DNA from: Verrucomicrobiota bacterium
GTDB lineage: Bacteria; Verrucomicrobiota; Lentisphaeria; Oligosphaerales; Oligosphaeraceae
DNA: 13,012 nt
Reading direction: 5' to 3'
NCBI GenBank assembly: GCA_022709995.1
Contig: JAKLHU010000012.1
Span: forward strand, 1 to 13,012
Program-made: the position numbers and the translations under genes
In this document: piece by piece, positions 1 through 6,928 of the stretch
Layout: every line of letters begins with the position of its first letter
Numbering within the stretch: position 1 is the first letter of the stretch
Notes under the pieces: model-generated
The model's input: the letters and a program-made list of their open reading frames with translations, nothing else
Databases searched by the model: none
What the model was told of the DNA's origin: nothing

Positions 1-578
1 GCGGCCGGAACATGAAAATGGCCGACAAAGACCTGCCGGCCCGGACTGCGCCGGTCCTCGCGCTCGGCCCAGACGCGCACCGCCGTTTCCGGCAGGTTGT
101 CGGCAATCCCGCGCGCTTCGCTGCTGAGCTTGCTCTTCACCCACGCCGTGATCGCCGGCGCCCACGGCGCCCACCGCATCGCCGCATAGCCAAACCGACT
201 CTTGGCCAGCCATAAAATAAACGAATTCAGCGGTGACATCATCTGGATGCGGTCGCCGTGCAGAAAAACACAATCGCCCCGTGTCAACGCCAGCTCCGAA
301 GAACAGCTGAAGTCCACGCCGTGATGACGATGGACAAAAAATTCATGGTTGCCCTCGACATAGGCGACGAAACGCCGCGTTTTCTGCCGGCGGCACCAAT
401 CCAGCAGGTCTCCGCCAAAGGCATTGGCGAAATTCGGCAGGGCGATCCAGAGGTCGACGATGTCGCCGAGGAAGACGACATCATGCCGGCTGGCGGCGAT
501 TCGCTCCAGCATGGCCAGAAAGTCGGCGGCGGCGGGGGTGTTATCCCGGATATGGGCGTCGGTGACAAGAATCAGCAT
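1..578 (-). CDS. LpxH-like metallophosphoesterase, 3' end outside window
   Basis: Calcineurin-type metallophosphoesterase, probably of the UDP-2,3-diacylglucosamine hydrolase (LpxH) class, which in lipid A synthesis cleaves UDP-diacylglucosamine at the inner membrane. The reading frame stays open for 192 codons from the ATG at 578 to the window edge. The full set of family metal ligands is visible: D7-x-H9, GD39-x-x-D42-x-W, GN77-H78-E, H107-G-D and a final G-H187-x-H189-x-P. Classic LpxH has GNRD at the third motif and this protein has GNHE, so it may be a relative acting on another phosphodiester or pyrophosphate. The start gives the DxH motif at residue 7, as in the family, but no strong ribosome binding site is close. 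It follows the metal transporter by 38 bases on the same strand and probably shares its transcript. The family is secure, the exact substrate is not. Confidence 0.8.
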   Translation of the reverse strand, partial: MLILVTDAHIRDNTPAAADFLAMLERIAASRHDVVFLGDIVDLWIALPNFANAFGGDLLDWCRRQKTRRFVAYVEGNHEFFVHRHHGVDFSCSSELALTRGDCVFLHGDRIQMMSPLNSFILWLAKSRFGYAAMRWAPWAPAITAWVKSKLSSEARGIADNLPETAVRVWAEREDRRSPGRQVFVGHFHVPA

Positions 579-616
579 AGGCTGGCAAGAACTCGCTCCC
601 TGGATTTCCTGGTGGT

Positions 617-1477
617 CTACATCATAAGCAGGCTGATGGCCATGACCGCCATGCCGGCGATCAGGCCGACGATGCTGTCATGGCCTTCGCCATAGGAATG
701 ACTGGCCGGGATCAATTCGTCAAGGCTGATATACACCATGATGCCGGCAACGGTGCTGAAGGTGAACGCCATGAATTGCTCCGGAAGCGGCTGCCCCTCG
801 GCCAAAAACAAGCGCAGGAGAACATAGGCGACGGCAGCGCCGACCGGTTCGGCCAAGCCGCTGGCAAACGAATACACCAGAGCACGGCCGCGGTTGCCGG
901 TGGCGTAGTAGATCGGCACCGCAACGCTGATCCCCTCGGGGATGTTGTGCAGCGCCACCGCCAGGGCAATCGCCAGCCCCGTGCCCGGGTCATGCAGCGC
1001 CGCCACAAAGGTCGCCAGACCCTCCGGAAAATTGTGAATCGTCACCGCCAGGGCCGTGAACACGCCGGTACGGAGCAGTTTGGCCGGCGACCGGAAAGGC
1101 GCCGCCGCGCCGCCGGCCTTGCCCCCGTACGAATCGTCCCGGAGGGCGTCACGCTCCGATTCCGAAGGCCGCTCGTGCGGATTCTCCGCCGAGGGAATCA
1201 GCATGTCGATCGCCCCGATCAAAAAAATACCGCCGAAAAAACCGCCGACATTCAGCCATTGGCCCATGGTGTCGCCGTAATGCTCGACCAAAATCTCGCC
1301 AGCCCCGGGAAACAACTGAACAAAAGAGATGTACAGCATCACCCCGGCCGAAAAACCGGTGGCCAACGCCAGAAAACGGTAATTCGTCCGCGCCGCGAAA
1401 AACGCAATCAGACTGCCCAGGCCGGTCGCCATCCCCGCGAACAAAGTCAAACCAAATGCCGTCAGAACATTTTCCAT
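617..1477 (-). CDS. zupT: ZIP-family zinc/divalent metal transporter ZupT
   Basis: Inner-membrane importer of Zn(II) and other divalent cations, 286 residues (E. coli ZupT is 257). Several hydrophobic segments are evident: residues 5-29, 35-57, 77-95, 138-160, 166-190, 203-226, 235-256 and 267-286. The two signature metal-site motifs are HNFPEG at 148-153 and HNIPEG at 177-182. The segment I-S-L-D-E-L-I-P near 250-257 also matches ZupT. The extra length comes from a charged, Glu/Arg/Ser-rich cytoplasmic loop around residues 97-130, the usual variable loop of ZIP proteins. The start at 1477 places the first transmembrane helix at the N terminus. Stop is TAG. It is the first gene of a likely two-gene transcript with the phosphoesterase downstream. 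Specificity among Zn, Mn, Fe and Co cannot be read from sequence. Confidence 0.93.
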   Translation of the reverse strand: MENVLTAFGLTLFAGMATGLGSLIAFFAARTNYRFLALATGFSAGVMLYISFVQLFPGAGEILVEHYGDTMGQWLNVGGFFGGIFLIGAIDMLIPSAENPHERPSESERDALRDDSYGGKAGGAAAPFRSPAKLLRTGVFTALAVTIHNFPEGLATFVAALHDPGTGLAIALAVALHNIPEGISVAVPIYYATGNRGRALVYSFASGLAEPVGAAVAYVLLRLFLAEGQPLPEQFMAFTFSTVAGIMVYISLDELIPASHSYGEGHDSIVGLIAGMAVMAISLLMM

Positions 1478-1530
1478 GAGCCTGCGTCACTTCCGGGTTG
1501 AGTTCGCCGATTACGCCGTATCTGTACATG

Positions 1531-1540
1531 ATAATATATA
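1531..1540 (-). promoter_or_regulatory. AT-rich putative -10 region upstream of zupT
   Basis: The only strongly AT-rich patch in the zupT upstream region. On the minus strand it reads TATATATTAT, about 55 bases before the zupT ATG. It contains TATATT and TATTAT, both acceptable -10 hexamers, but no convincing -35 lies 16-18 bases upstream. It could equally be a metal-regulator site, since the plus strand reads TGATAATATATA. This is an inference from composition and position only. Confidence 0.25.
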
Positions 1541-1647
1541 GGCTGGTTTGAGTTTTGCGGAAACCGCCAACGCCTTTTCAGGGAAACGAAGCGGCCGCGG
1601 CAGCCGATGATCGGCGGGCGCCAGCAAAAGCCCAACCGAAAATAGAG

Positions 1648-1787
1648 GTGATAGGACGGATGAGACCAATACTCCTTAGTTTAGGGATTTGGTCTGGCTT
1701 GGGCGACGGCAATGACCCAAGGGCATATTCTTCCCATAGTCCTATGTGCCGTCCCAGAAATCAGATACGTCCCATGCGTCCTATCAC
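1648..1787. repeat. 140-bp structured inverted-repeat element with RGGAC repeats
   Basis: Non-coding element bounded by imperfect 19 bp inverted repeats: 1648-1666 starts GTGATAGGACG and 1769-1787 ends CGTCCTATCAC, with 17 of 19 positions pairing. Two more stems sit inside. AGACCAA (1663-1669) pairs with TTGGTCT (1689-1695), and CTTGGG (1698-1703) pairs with CCCAAG (1716-1721). Read on the minus strand, the 1787-1732 half carries RGGA(C) at roughly 9-base steps (ATAGGACG, ATGGGACG, CTGGGACG, ATAGGACT, ATGGGA). No open frame fits. I see no flanking target duplication. It may be a MITE-like or REP-like repeat, or a structured RNA; the gene-free stretch 1478-1852 is mostly this element. Confidence 0.6.
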
Positions 1788-1819
1788 TTCGATGGCCCGT
1801 AAAACAGCGGATAGCGCCC

Positions 1820-1848
1820 GGCCAAGGCGCCACGCGGCGCCCCTGGCC
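1820..1848 (-). terminator. Strong hairpin just downstream of yigZ, possible terminator
   Basis: GGCGCC at 1826-1831 pairs with GGCGCC at 1836-1841 around a 4-base ACGC loop. After a small bulge (A opposite CC), GGCCA at 1820-1824 pairs with TGGCC at 1844-1848. The stem starts only five bases past the yigZ TAG stop. There is no immediate U run; the first TTTT on the minus strand comes roughly 15 bases later. Transcription could end here, or the stem could only protect the 3' end. Confidence 0.4.
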
Positions 1849-1852
1849 CACC

Positions 1853-2467
1853 CTATGCCGGCGCCGCGCCATCGTCGCCAACGGTCAGTTTCGCCTTGCC
1901 GTTGGACAAATCCGCGACCTTGCGCGCAAACTCGGCGAACTCGCGGTCGCGCATCCGTCCCCGGATGTCGACGCCATCCGCGAAGGTCTCGGCAGTCACT
2001 TCCGCGCCTGCCTCAACGAGCAGACGGCGCACGGGCTCATAGCACGAGTATGGCACGTGCAAGGCAAACTCCGTCCTGGCGGTCAGTTCCGTGGTCGCGG
2101 CCTTGGCCAGGACCTCCTGCGCCGCTTCCGTATAGGCCTTCACCAGCCCGCCCGTGCCGAGCTTGACGCCGCCGAAATAACGCGTGATCGTCACCATGAT
2201 GTTGGTGATGTTGCTGCCCTTGAGGACTTCCAGGGCTGGCCGGCCAGCGGTCCCGGGCGGCTCGCCGTCATCCGAACAGCCCATCACATTGGCGTTCGGG
2301 CCGACCACAAACGCATGCACCACATGGCTGGCGTCCGGACGCGACTCTTTCTGCGCGCGCAGACACTCACGAGCGCTTTCCGCGTCCGCCACCGCAAAGG
2401 CCTCGGCGATGAAACGCGAATTTCGAATGACGATTTCCGCCGCGGTCGGCGCAACCAGAATCAGCAT
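1853..2467 (-). CDS. yigZ: YigZ/IMPACT (UPF0029) family protein
   Basis: Member of the widespread YigZ/IMPACT family, 204 residues, the same length as E. coli YigZ. The N-terminal IMPACT domain is complete: the family's S-R-F-I near residues 17-20, the loop GEPPGTAGRPAL at 68-79, and the signature R-Y-F-G-G-V-K-L-G-T-G-G-L-V-K-A-Y at 96-112. The remaining ~80 residues match the ferredoxin-like C-terminal domain position. In eukaryotes IMPACT modulates translation through GCN1; the bacterial role is not settled. An in-frame ATG at 2548 would add 27 residues. I prefer the ATG at 2467 because the protein then begins like its relatives and GGTGGA precedes it by six bases. It stands alone, divergent from the serine hydrolase, with the mobile repeat at 2580-2702 in the shared upstream region. 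Confidence 0.9.
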   Translation of the reverse strand: MLILVAPTAAEIVIRNSRFIAEAFAVADAESARECLRAQKESRPDASHVVHAFVVGPNANVMGCSDDGEPPGTAGRPALEVLKGSNITNIMVTITRYFGGVKLGTGGLVKAYTEAAQEVLAKAATTELTARTEFALHVPYSCYEPVRRLLVEAGAEVTAETFADGVDIRGRMRDREFAEFARKVADLSNGKAKLTVGDDGAAPA

Positions 2468-2579
2468 GGATGTTCCACCGTCGACATGGAAAGACAAACG
2501 CCGATCCGGCTCGAACCGGCCAGCGCTTTGCTTACTTTGCCCCGCCATGCCGCCATATCAAGTCAGACCGAGTCATTTT

Positions 2580-2702
2580 GTAATCGGTCACTATTGAGAA
2601 TTGAGCGATAAAGGAGACAACGTTTGAGCGCCTCAGGGCCTGAGGCGCCACCTTGGCGCGCCAGGCCACTAGGACCGCCATTATCAATGGGTGACCGATT
2701 AC
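2580..2702 (+). mobile_element. IS66-like MITE, copy A (123 bp)
   Basis: Small non-autonomous element with terminal inverted repeats GTAATCGGTCAC at the left and GTGACCGATTAC at the right; compared with copy B the similarity continues through about 20 bases. The core is a 10 bp arm palindrome: GCGCCTCAGG (2628-2637), central G, CCTGAGGCGC (2639-2648). A second palindrome, TGGCGCGCCA, follows. It is nearly identical to the reverse complement of 10039-10162 and related to 12824-12925. Ends starting GTAA are an IS66-family trait. No target duplication is obvious here (GTCATTTT before, GTCGCTAC after), so this copy is older or rearranged. A TTG-initiated open frame crosses it and runs into the next gene. 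Confidence 0.85.
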
Positions 2703-2794
2703 GTCGCTACGTCTTCTTCCGCGATGGCGGTTTGCAAACGGTTCCCGGCGAGGTAAAGTTATGGGTCGCGGCCACGACCGTGACCTGGTTCGAC

Positions 2795-2929
2795 CCGGAC
2801 GGTTCCGGCGCTTTGCCCGGACCCCCGTCCATTTCCCTTGCGGCAATCCTTTTCGACCGGCTCGGCAAGGGAAGCATTTGGATAGCGGCCGACGGTCGCG
2901 ACCGACTTCGGCCCCGGACGGTTCCGGGG
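2795..2929 (+). promoter_or_regulatory. Hairpin-rich leader before the serine hydrolase gene
   Basis: The non-coding stretch between copy A of the MITE and the serine hydrolase contains a series of stems. CCGGA-CGGT-TCCGG is at 2795-2808. TTCCCTTGC (2833-2841) pairs with GCAAGGGAA (2865-2873). GGCCGA (2887-2892) pairs with TCGGCC (2908-2913), enclosing the 12-base palindrome CGGTCGCGACCG (2893-2904). CCCCGGA-CGGT-TCCGGGG is at 2912-2929. The first and last share the same CGGT tetraloop, giving a direct repeat GGACGGTTCCGG 119 bases apart. It could be a 5' leader with regulatory structure or part of an older repeat. I recognise no known riboswitch. Confidence 0.4.
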
Positions 2930-2959
2930 ACGCCAAATCCTCCCCAACAGGAAACACCT

Positions 2960-4060
2960 ATGCTCAAAGAAGATATCATGGCTCTGCAGACTCGTATTCA
3001 GAATCGGCTGGACGCCGCCGTCGCCGCCGGCGATGAGATCGGCTGCCAATTCGCGGCCTTCGTCGACGGCGAATTGGCGGTGAACGTCTGCGCCGGCTGG
3101 CTTGACGCCGGGCGCACCCGGCCGGTGGACGAGCAGTCGCTGTTTCCGGTTTTTTCGACCGGCAAAGGCATTGCCAGCACGGCTTTCCTCCGCCTGGTTG
3201 AACGCGGCCTCCTGACCTTGGACCAGAAGGTCGGCGAAATCTGGCCGGAATTCGCCAGCCATGGCAAGGAGGCGACCACGGTGCGCCACATCCTGCAGCA
3301 CCGCTCGGGCGTCTGCCTGCGAACGCCCTACGATTGCATCGAACAAATTGCCGACTGGGACGAGATGTGCCGGCGGGTGGCGGCCGCGAAGCCGGTTTTC
3401 CCTCCGGGCTCGGCCACGCGTTATCAGACCATCAACTACAGCTGGCTGCTGGGGGAATTGGCGCAACGGGTGACCGGCAAGCCATTCCGGCAAGTCATTG
3501 AGGCGGAGGTGCTGCATCCGGTCGGCCTCCGGAATCTCTTCTTTGGCGTTCCGGACGGCGCGCTCTGCCGGGTGGCGCCGGTGATCCGCGGAACAGACAT
3601 GCCGGCCATTCCGGAGCATCCGCCCTGCTGGGATTATTCCCTGGAGGAGATCATGAACAACCGTGTCATCCAGCAGGCCTGCCTGCCGGGCTTCAACTGT
3701 ATAACCAGCGCCATCGACCTGGCCAAACACTATGCGGCATTGCTGGACAGCTGGAAGGCGCCGCGCGTGCTCAACCCGGCGACGCTCCGCGCCGCCCGGA
3801 CCATGAGCCTGGCCCCGAACGACCCGAAGCCGTCCTCACCGGCGGCATGGAGCACGCACGGACTGGGCTATGCCGTTTCCGATCCGGACGAACAGGGCGT
3901 CGCCCGTCAGTTCGGCCACGGCGGCTACGGCGGCGCCACCGGCGCGGCTTGGGAGCCTGGCCAGCTTAGCTACGGCTTTACCGCCAATCTTATGCGCAGC
4001 ACCGCCAACCATCGCTACGAAATTATCGATTTGGTCAAGCGTCAATGCCGGAAATCCTGA
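2960..4060 (+). CDS. Serine beta-lactamase-like hydrolase/esterase (EstB/class C family)
   Basis: Hydrolase of the serine beta-lactamase/penicillin-binding-protein fold, 366 residues, most like EstB-type carboxylesterases rather than true beta-lactamases. Active-site motifs in order: S66-T-G-K69 (SxxK nucleophile and base), Y155-Q-T in place of YxN, and H320-G-G near the C terminus (the KTG-equivalent strand). No signal peptide is present, so it should act in the cytoplasm, which argues against antibiotic resistance. The frame is open back to a TTG at 2624, but those 112 codons come from the MITE and the hairpin leader. The ATG at 2960 has AGGA seven bases upstream and starts the conserved part; the ATG at 2978 is a second possibility. 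The GH43-like gene follows by 130 bases on the same strand, suggesting joint ester and glycoside processing. Substrate unknown. Confidence 0.85.
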   Translation: MLKEDIMALQTRIQNRLDAAVAAGDEIGCQFAAFVDGELAVNVCAGWLDAGRTRPVDEQSLFPVFSTGKGIASTAFLRLVERGLLTLDQKVGEIWPEFASHGKEATTVRHILQHRSGVCLRTPYDCIEQIADWDEMCRRVAAAKPVFPPGSATRYQTINYSWLLGELAQRVTGKPFRQVIEAEVLHPVGLRNLFFGVPDGALCRVAPVIRGTDMPAIPEHPPCWDYSLEEIMNNRVIQQACLPGFNCITSAIDLAKHYAALLDSWKAPRVLNPATLRAARTMSLAPNDPKPSSPAAWSTHGLGYAVSDPDEQGVARQFGHGGYGGATGAAWEPGQLSYGFTANLMRSTANHRYEIIDLVKRQCRKS

Positions 4061-4190
4061 TGACGCGGGTTCGCCATCGCCGCTTCGCCGCCAGCCGGCC
4101 AGCGGGGATATAGGATTAACAAGAAGAATGAGGCATTCCTGCAAGCGGCCGAGAGCCGGCGCTGAAAAACATGGAAAAGGAAGAAAAGCG

Positions 4191-5087
4191 ATGACGACGC
4201 ACCGGATCATCAAGCTTGGCACCGTCGATCTGGACACGGTCGAGAGCAATCCGATCGTGTTCCGGGGAAGACTTTATCGGTTTGAATATATTCGCCAGCG
4301 CTATCATGCCAATGCGCTCCATAATTCCTACTTCCGTTTTGTCGATGTGGAGGCGGGTGTCGCCGGCCGGCCTTTTGGCGTTGGCCTGCACATGGGAAAC
4401 GCCTTTGTCTGGGACAACCGCGTCGTGGTGACGGCGGTGGAAGATTGGGGCAAGAAGCATTTCTATCAGCTCGAATCCGAAGATTTGGTCACCTGGACCG
4501 AGCCGCGCGTCATCTTGACCGGCGACGGATGGCAAGGCTACAACACGTCGCTCTGCCGGGCCGGCGATCGTTTCCTGCTGACCTTTGAGCTCGGCGCGCC
4601 GAAAGAGCTGGTCGGCAGGCCGTTCACGATGTTTTTCGCGGAATCGACTGACCTGCGGAATTGGACAGTCCTGCCGGGCCGGCATTTCGATCGCGACATC
4701 TACACGGGCGGCCCGATGCTGCGCTGGTTCAACGGCTGGTACTACTTCTTCTATCTGCATGCCTATGCCGGCGACAGAGGCAGAAACTGCTACCGCCAGC
4801 ATGTCGCGCGCTCGCTGGATTTGCTGAACTGGGCCTGGAGCAAGTACAATCCGATTCTCGACTTCGGGCCGGATGACCAGCGGCCGGGCCGGGGTCACTT
4901 CACCCCCGCCCAGCTGGAAAAGCTGGCGACTGCCGACAATATCAATGTCTCCGATCTCGACATGTGCGAGTGGCAGGGCGGACTGTATATGGTCTACTCC
5001 TGGGGAAATCAGCACGGCGTCGAATTCCTGGCCGAAGCCAAGGTGGAAAACTGCACCGAACAGGACTTCTGCGAAAGCTTGTTCTGA
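4191..5087 (+). CDS. GH43-like five-bladed beta-propeller protein
   Basis: A 298-residue protein with the sequence rhythm of five-bladed propeller glycosidases (GH43/GH32/GH62/GH130 superfamily). The blade motif S-x-D-L-x-x-W occurs three times, at about 96-102 (EDLVTW), 152-158 (TDLRNW) and 208-214 (LDLLNW), each followed by a short strand. Aromatic-rich blade strands such as GWYYFFYLHAY (182-192) alternate with these. Candidate acidic catalytic residues are D75, E133, D255/D257 and E260, but I cannot assign them without a structure or alignment. There is no signal peptide or carbohydrate-binding module, so it is probably intracellular and acts on imported small sugars, or it could be a non-catalytic relative. 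The start at 4191 has AAGGA about ten bases upstream. It converges with the CoA operon across a 192-base gap with no clear terminator. Confidence 0.75.
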   Translation: MTTHRIIKLGTVDLDTVESNPIVFRGRLYRFEYIRQRYHANALHNSYFRFVDVEAGVAGRPFGVGLHMGNAFVWDNRVVVTAVEDWGKKHFYQLESEDLVTWTEPRVILTGDGWQGYNTSLCRAGDRFLLTFELGAPKELVGRPFTMFFAESTDLRNWTVLPGRHFDRDIYTGGPMLRWFNGWYYFFYLHAYAGDRGRNCYRQHVARSLDLLNWAWSKYNPILDFGPDDQRPGRGHFTPAQLEKLATADNINVSDLDMCEWQGGLYMVYSWGNQHGVEFLAEAKVENCTEQDFCESLF

Positions 5088-5279
5088 GGCGCTGATGCCA
5101 AAATCCCGCGCTCCGTCACGCCATGTAGATGCCAAGCCGGCGGCGTTGCGTTTCGCCAGGACGGCAAGATCGCTCCATGCCCGTCGCTGCCGGTTGCATG
5201 CCTCGTGACGCCGCCGCCTCAAAACGGCGCGGCGAACCGATCATCCGGCCGACGCATCGTCTCCTTGGCTTTCGGCCGC

Positions 5280-6023
5280 TCACAGGCGCAGGCCGCCGTC
5301 GATTTCCAGAATTTTGCCGTTGACGAAGTCATTGCCGATGATGAAGCAGACGGTGTCGGCGATTTCCTGCATTTGCCCCAGGCGCCGCAGGGGGATTTGC
5401 GCGGTGATTTTTTCCAGAATCTCGGGTCGGATGGCGGCCGTCATTTCGGTTTGCAGATAGCCGGGGGCGATGGCGGCGCAGCGGATCTGGTAGCGGGCCA
5501 GTTCCTTGCTCCAGGTGACCGTCATGGCGTCGACGCCGGCTTTGGCGGCGGAATAGTTGGTCTGCCCGAAGTTGCCGCAGCGCGACACCGAGGAGATGTT
5601 GATGATGACGCCGCCGCCGCCGGCTCTGGCGGCCATCCGGGCGGCGGCGGCTCGTCCACACAGGAAAACGCCGGTCAGGTTGACGTGCAGGACGCTCTGG
5701 AAATCGGCCAGGGGCATGGTGGAGAGGACGCCGTCCTTGTTTTTCACCAGCAGGCCGTCACGCGTGATGCCGGCGTTGTTGACCAGCACGTCGACGGCCG
5801 GCAGACGGTCAAAAAATGCCTGGACGGCGGTTTCGCTGCTGACGTCGCAGGCGGCGCAGGTGAGGTGCGGCGAAGCGGCGGCCTGTCTGAGCCCGTCCAG
5901 GGTATCAAGGTTGAGGTCGCAGGCGTGGACGATGGCGCCCCGGGCGAGGAGCGCAAGGGCGATTTGGCGGCCGAGGCCACGGCCGGCCCCGGTGACGACG
6001 CAATGCTTGTCCGCGATGTCCAT
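5280..6023 (-). CDS. PhaB/FabG-like short-chain 3-hydroxyacyl-CoA (ACP) reductase
   Basis: Classical short-chain dehydrogenase, 247 residues, probably interconverting acetoacetyl-CoA and (R)-3-hydroxybutyryl-CoA. Cofactor motif TGAGRGLG is at 11-18, D60 contacts adenine, NNAG is at 82-85, and the catalytic tetrad is N115, S144, Y157 and K161. The sequence around the active site, NFGQTNYSAAKAG, resembles PHB acetoacetyl-CoA reductases more than housekeeping FabG. D36 closes the second strand (VHACD), which in this superfamily favours NAD(H) over NADP(H). That would suit an oxidative role or NADH-driven reduction. It is the last gene of the four-gene operon, 21 bases after the 3-hydroxybutyryl-CoA dehydrogenase. 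A role as fatty-acid FabG cannot be ruled out, but no other fatty-acid synthesis gene is nearby. Confidence 0.87.
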   Translation of the reverse strand: MDIADKHCVVTGAGRGLGRQIALALLARGAIVHACDLNLDTLDGLRQAAASPHLTCAACDVSSETAVQAFFDRLPAVDVLVNNAGITRDGLLVKNKDGVLSTMPLADFQSVLHVNLTGVFLCGRAAAARMAARAGGGGVIINISSVSRCGNFGQTNYSAAKAGVDAMTVTWSKELARYQIRCAAIAPGYLQTEMTAAIRPEILEKITAQIPLRRLGQMQEIADTVCFIIGNDFVNGKILEIDGGLRL

Positions 6024-6044
6024 GGCTCCTCCCGGTGCTGGTGG

Positions 6045-6893
6045 TCAGTAGGTGTAGAACCCGGCGCCGCTTTTGCGGCCGAGCTGGCCGGCGGCGACAC
6101 GGCTGGTCAGCGCCGCCGCCGGGCGATAGTTGGGATTGCCCAGGCTGTCGGCCAGCTTCGTCAGAATGTCGCAGCAGATGTCGAGCCCGATCAGGTCGGC
6201 GACTTGCAACGGCCCGGCCGGGTGCAGGGTGCCCAAACGCATGGCCGCGTCAATGTCGGCCGGCGTCGCGATGCCGGCGTCGACCAGCCTGGCCGCCTCG
6301 TTGATGAACGGCAGCAGCAAGCGGTTGACGATGAATCCCGGCGAGTCCTTGACGGTCACCGGCTCTTTGCCGCAACGCTTCAGCAGGGCGATGACACCGT
6401 CGGCCCGCGCGGCCGGAAAGGCCGGCGTGGTGATGACTTCGACCAGGGCCAGGCGGGTCGGCGGGTTGAAGAAATGGAGGCCGAGAAACCGTTCGGGGCG
6501 GGTGAGCGCGCTGGACAGTTCCGTGACGCTCAGCGAGCTGGTGTTGGTGCCGATGAGAGTCTGCGGCGAAACGACCCCTTCCAGCTGCCGATAGAGGGCC
6601 GTCTTGGCGGCGACGTCTTCAAAGATGGCCTCGATGACCAGGTCGGCGTCGGCCAGTTCGGCCAAGCCGGCCGCCGGGTGCAGGCGGGCTAAAATCTCCT
6701 CGGCCGCCGCCGCCGTCAGCGAGCCTTTTTCCACGCTTTTGGCCATTCGGCCGCGGATTGCCGCGACGCCTTTGGCGGTGAGGGCCGGGTTGACGTCCCA
6801 CAGGCGGGTCGTAAAACCCTTTTCGGCAAACATCTGGGCGATGCCGCCACCCATGGTTCCGGCGCCGACGACGGCGATGACTGCGATATCCAT
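6045..6893 (-). CDS. hbd: 3-hydroxybutyryl-CoA dehydrogenase (S-specific, Hbd/PaaH type)
   Basis: NAD-dependent L-3-hydroxyacyl-CoA dehydrogenase, 282 residues, the normal length for the single-function short-chain enzyme. The Rossmann motif GAGTMGGG is at 10-17, with D33 as the NAD-ribose acid. Catalytic residues are visible at S119, H140 (in HFFNP), E152 and N190 (in SPGFIVNR), matching the family spacing. The C-terminal helical domain includes D-x-A-M-R-L-G (215-221) and ends R-K-S-G-A-G-F-Y-T-Y. The ATG at 6893 is chosen over the upstream frame extension (to 6977) because AGGAG lies a few bases before it and the Rossmann strand starts at once. It lies 35 bases after the thiolase stop. With the thiolase it makes (S)-3-hydroxybutyryl-CoA or runs in the oxidative direction. 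No crotonase is encoded in this window. Confidence 0.93.
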   Translation of the reverse strand: MDIAVIAVVGAGTMGGGIAQMFAEKGFTTRLWDVNPALTAKGVAAIRGRMAKSVEKGSLTAAAAEEILARLHPAAGLAELADADLVIEAIFEDVAAKTALYRQLEGVVSPQTLIGTNTSSLSVTELSSALTRPERFLGLHFFNPPTRLALVEVITTPAFPAARADGVIALLKRCGKEPVTVKDSPGFIVNRLLLPFINEAARLVDAGIATPADIDAAMRLGTLHPAGPLQVADLIGLDICCDILTKLADSLGNPNYRPAAALTSRVAAGQLGRKSGAGFYTY

Positions 6894-6928
6894 GCTGTTC
6901 TCCTGTTGATTTTCCGGACGGGGCGGTT

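Noticed and set aside
1648..1787. CRISPR array
   Set aside because: The RGGAC units are about 9 bases apart with no constant-length spacers or long direct repeats.
2572..2710. Target duplication around MITE copy A
   Set aside because: GTCATTTT and GTCGCTAC agree at only four of eight positions, no better than weak chance similarity.
2624..2959. N-terminal 112-codon extension of the serine hydrolase
   Set aside because: The first part is encoded by the MITE (same peptide as in copies B and C) and the rest by the hairpin leader. The ATG at 2960 has a ribosome binding site and begins the conserved protein.
5205..6692. 495-codon plus-strand open frame
   Set aside because: Low-complexity Gly/Asp/Arg-rich translation antisense to two well-supported dehydrogenase genes; a GC-rich shadow.
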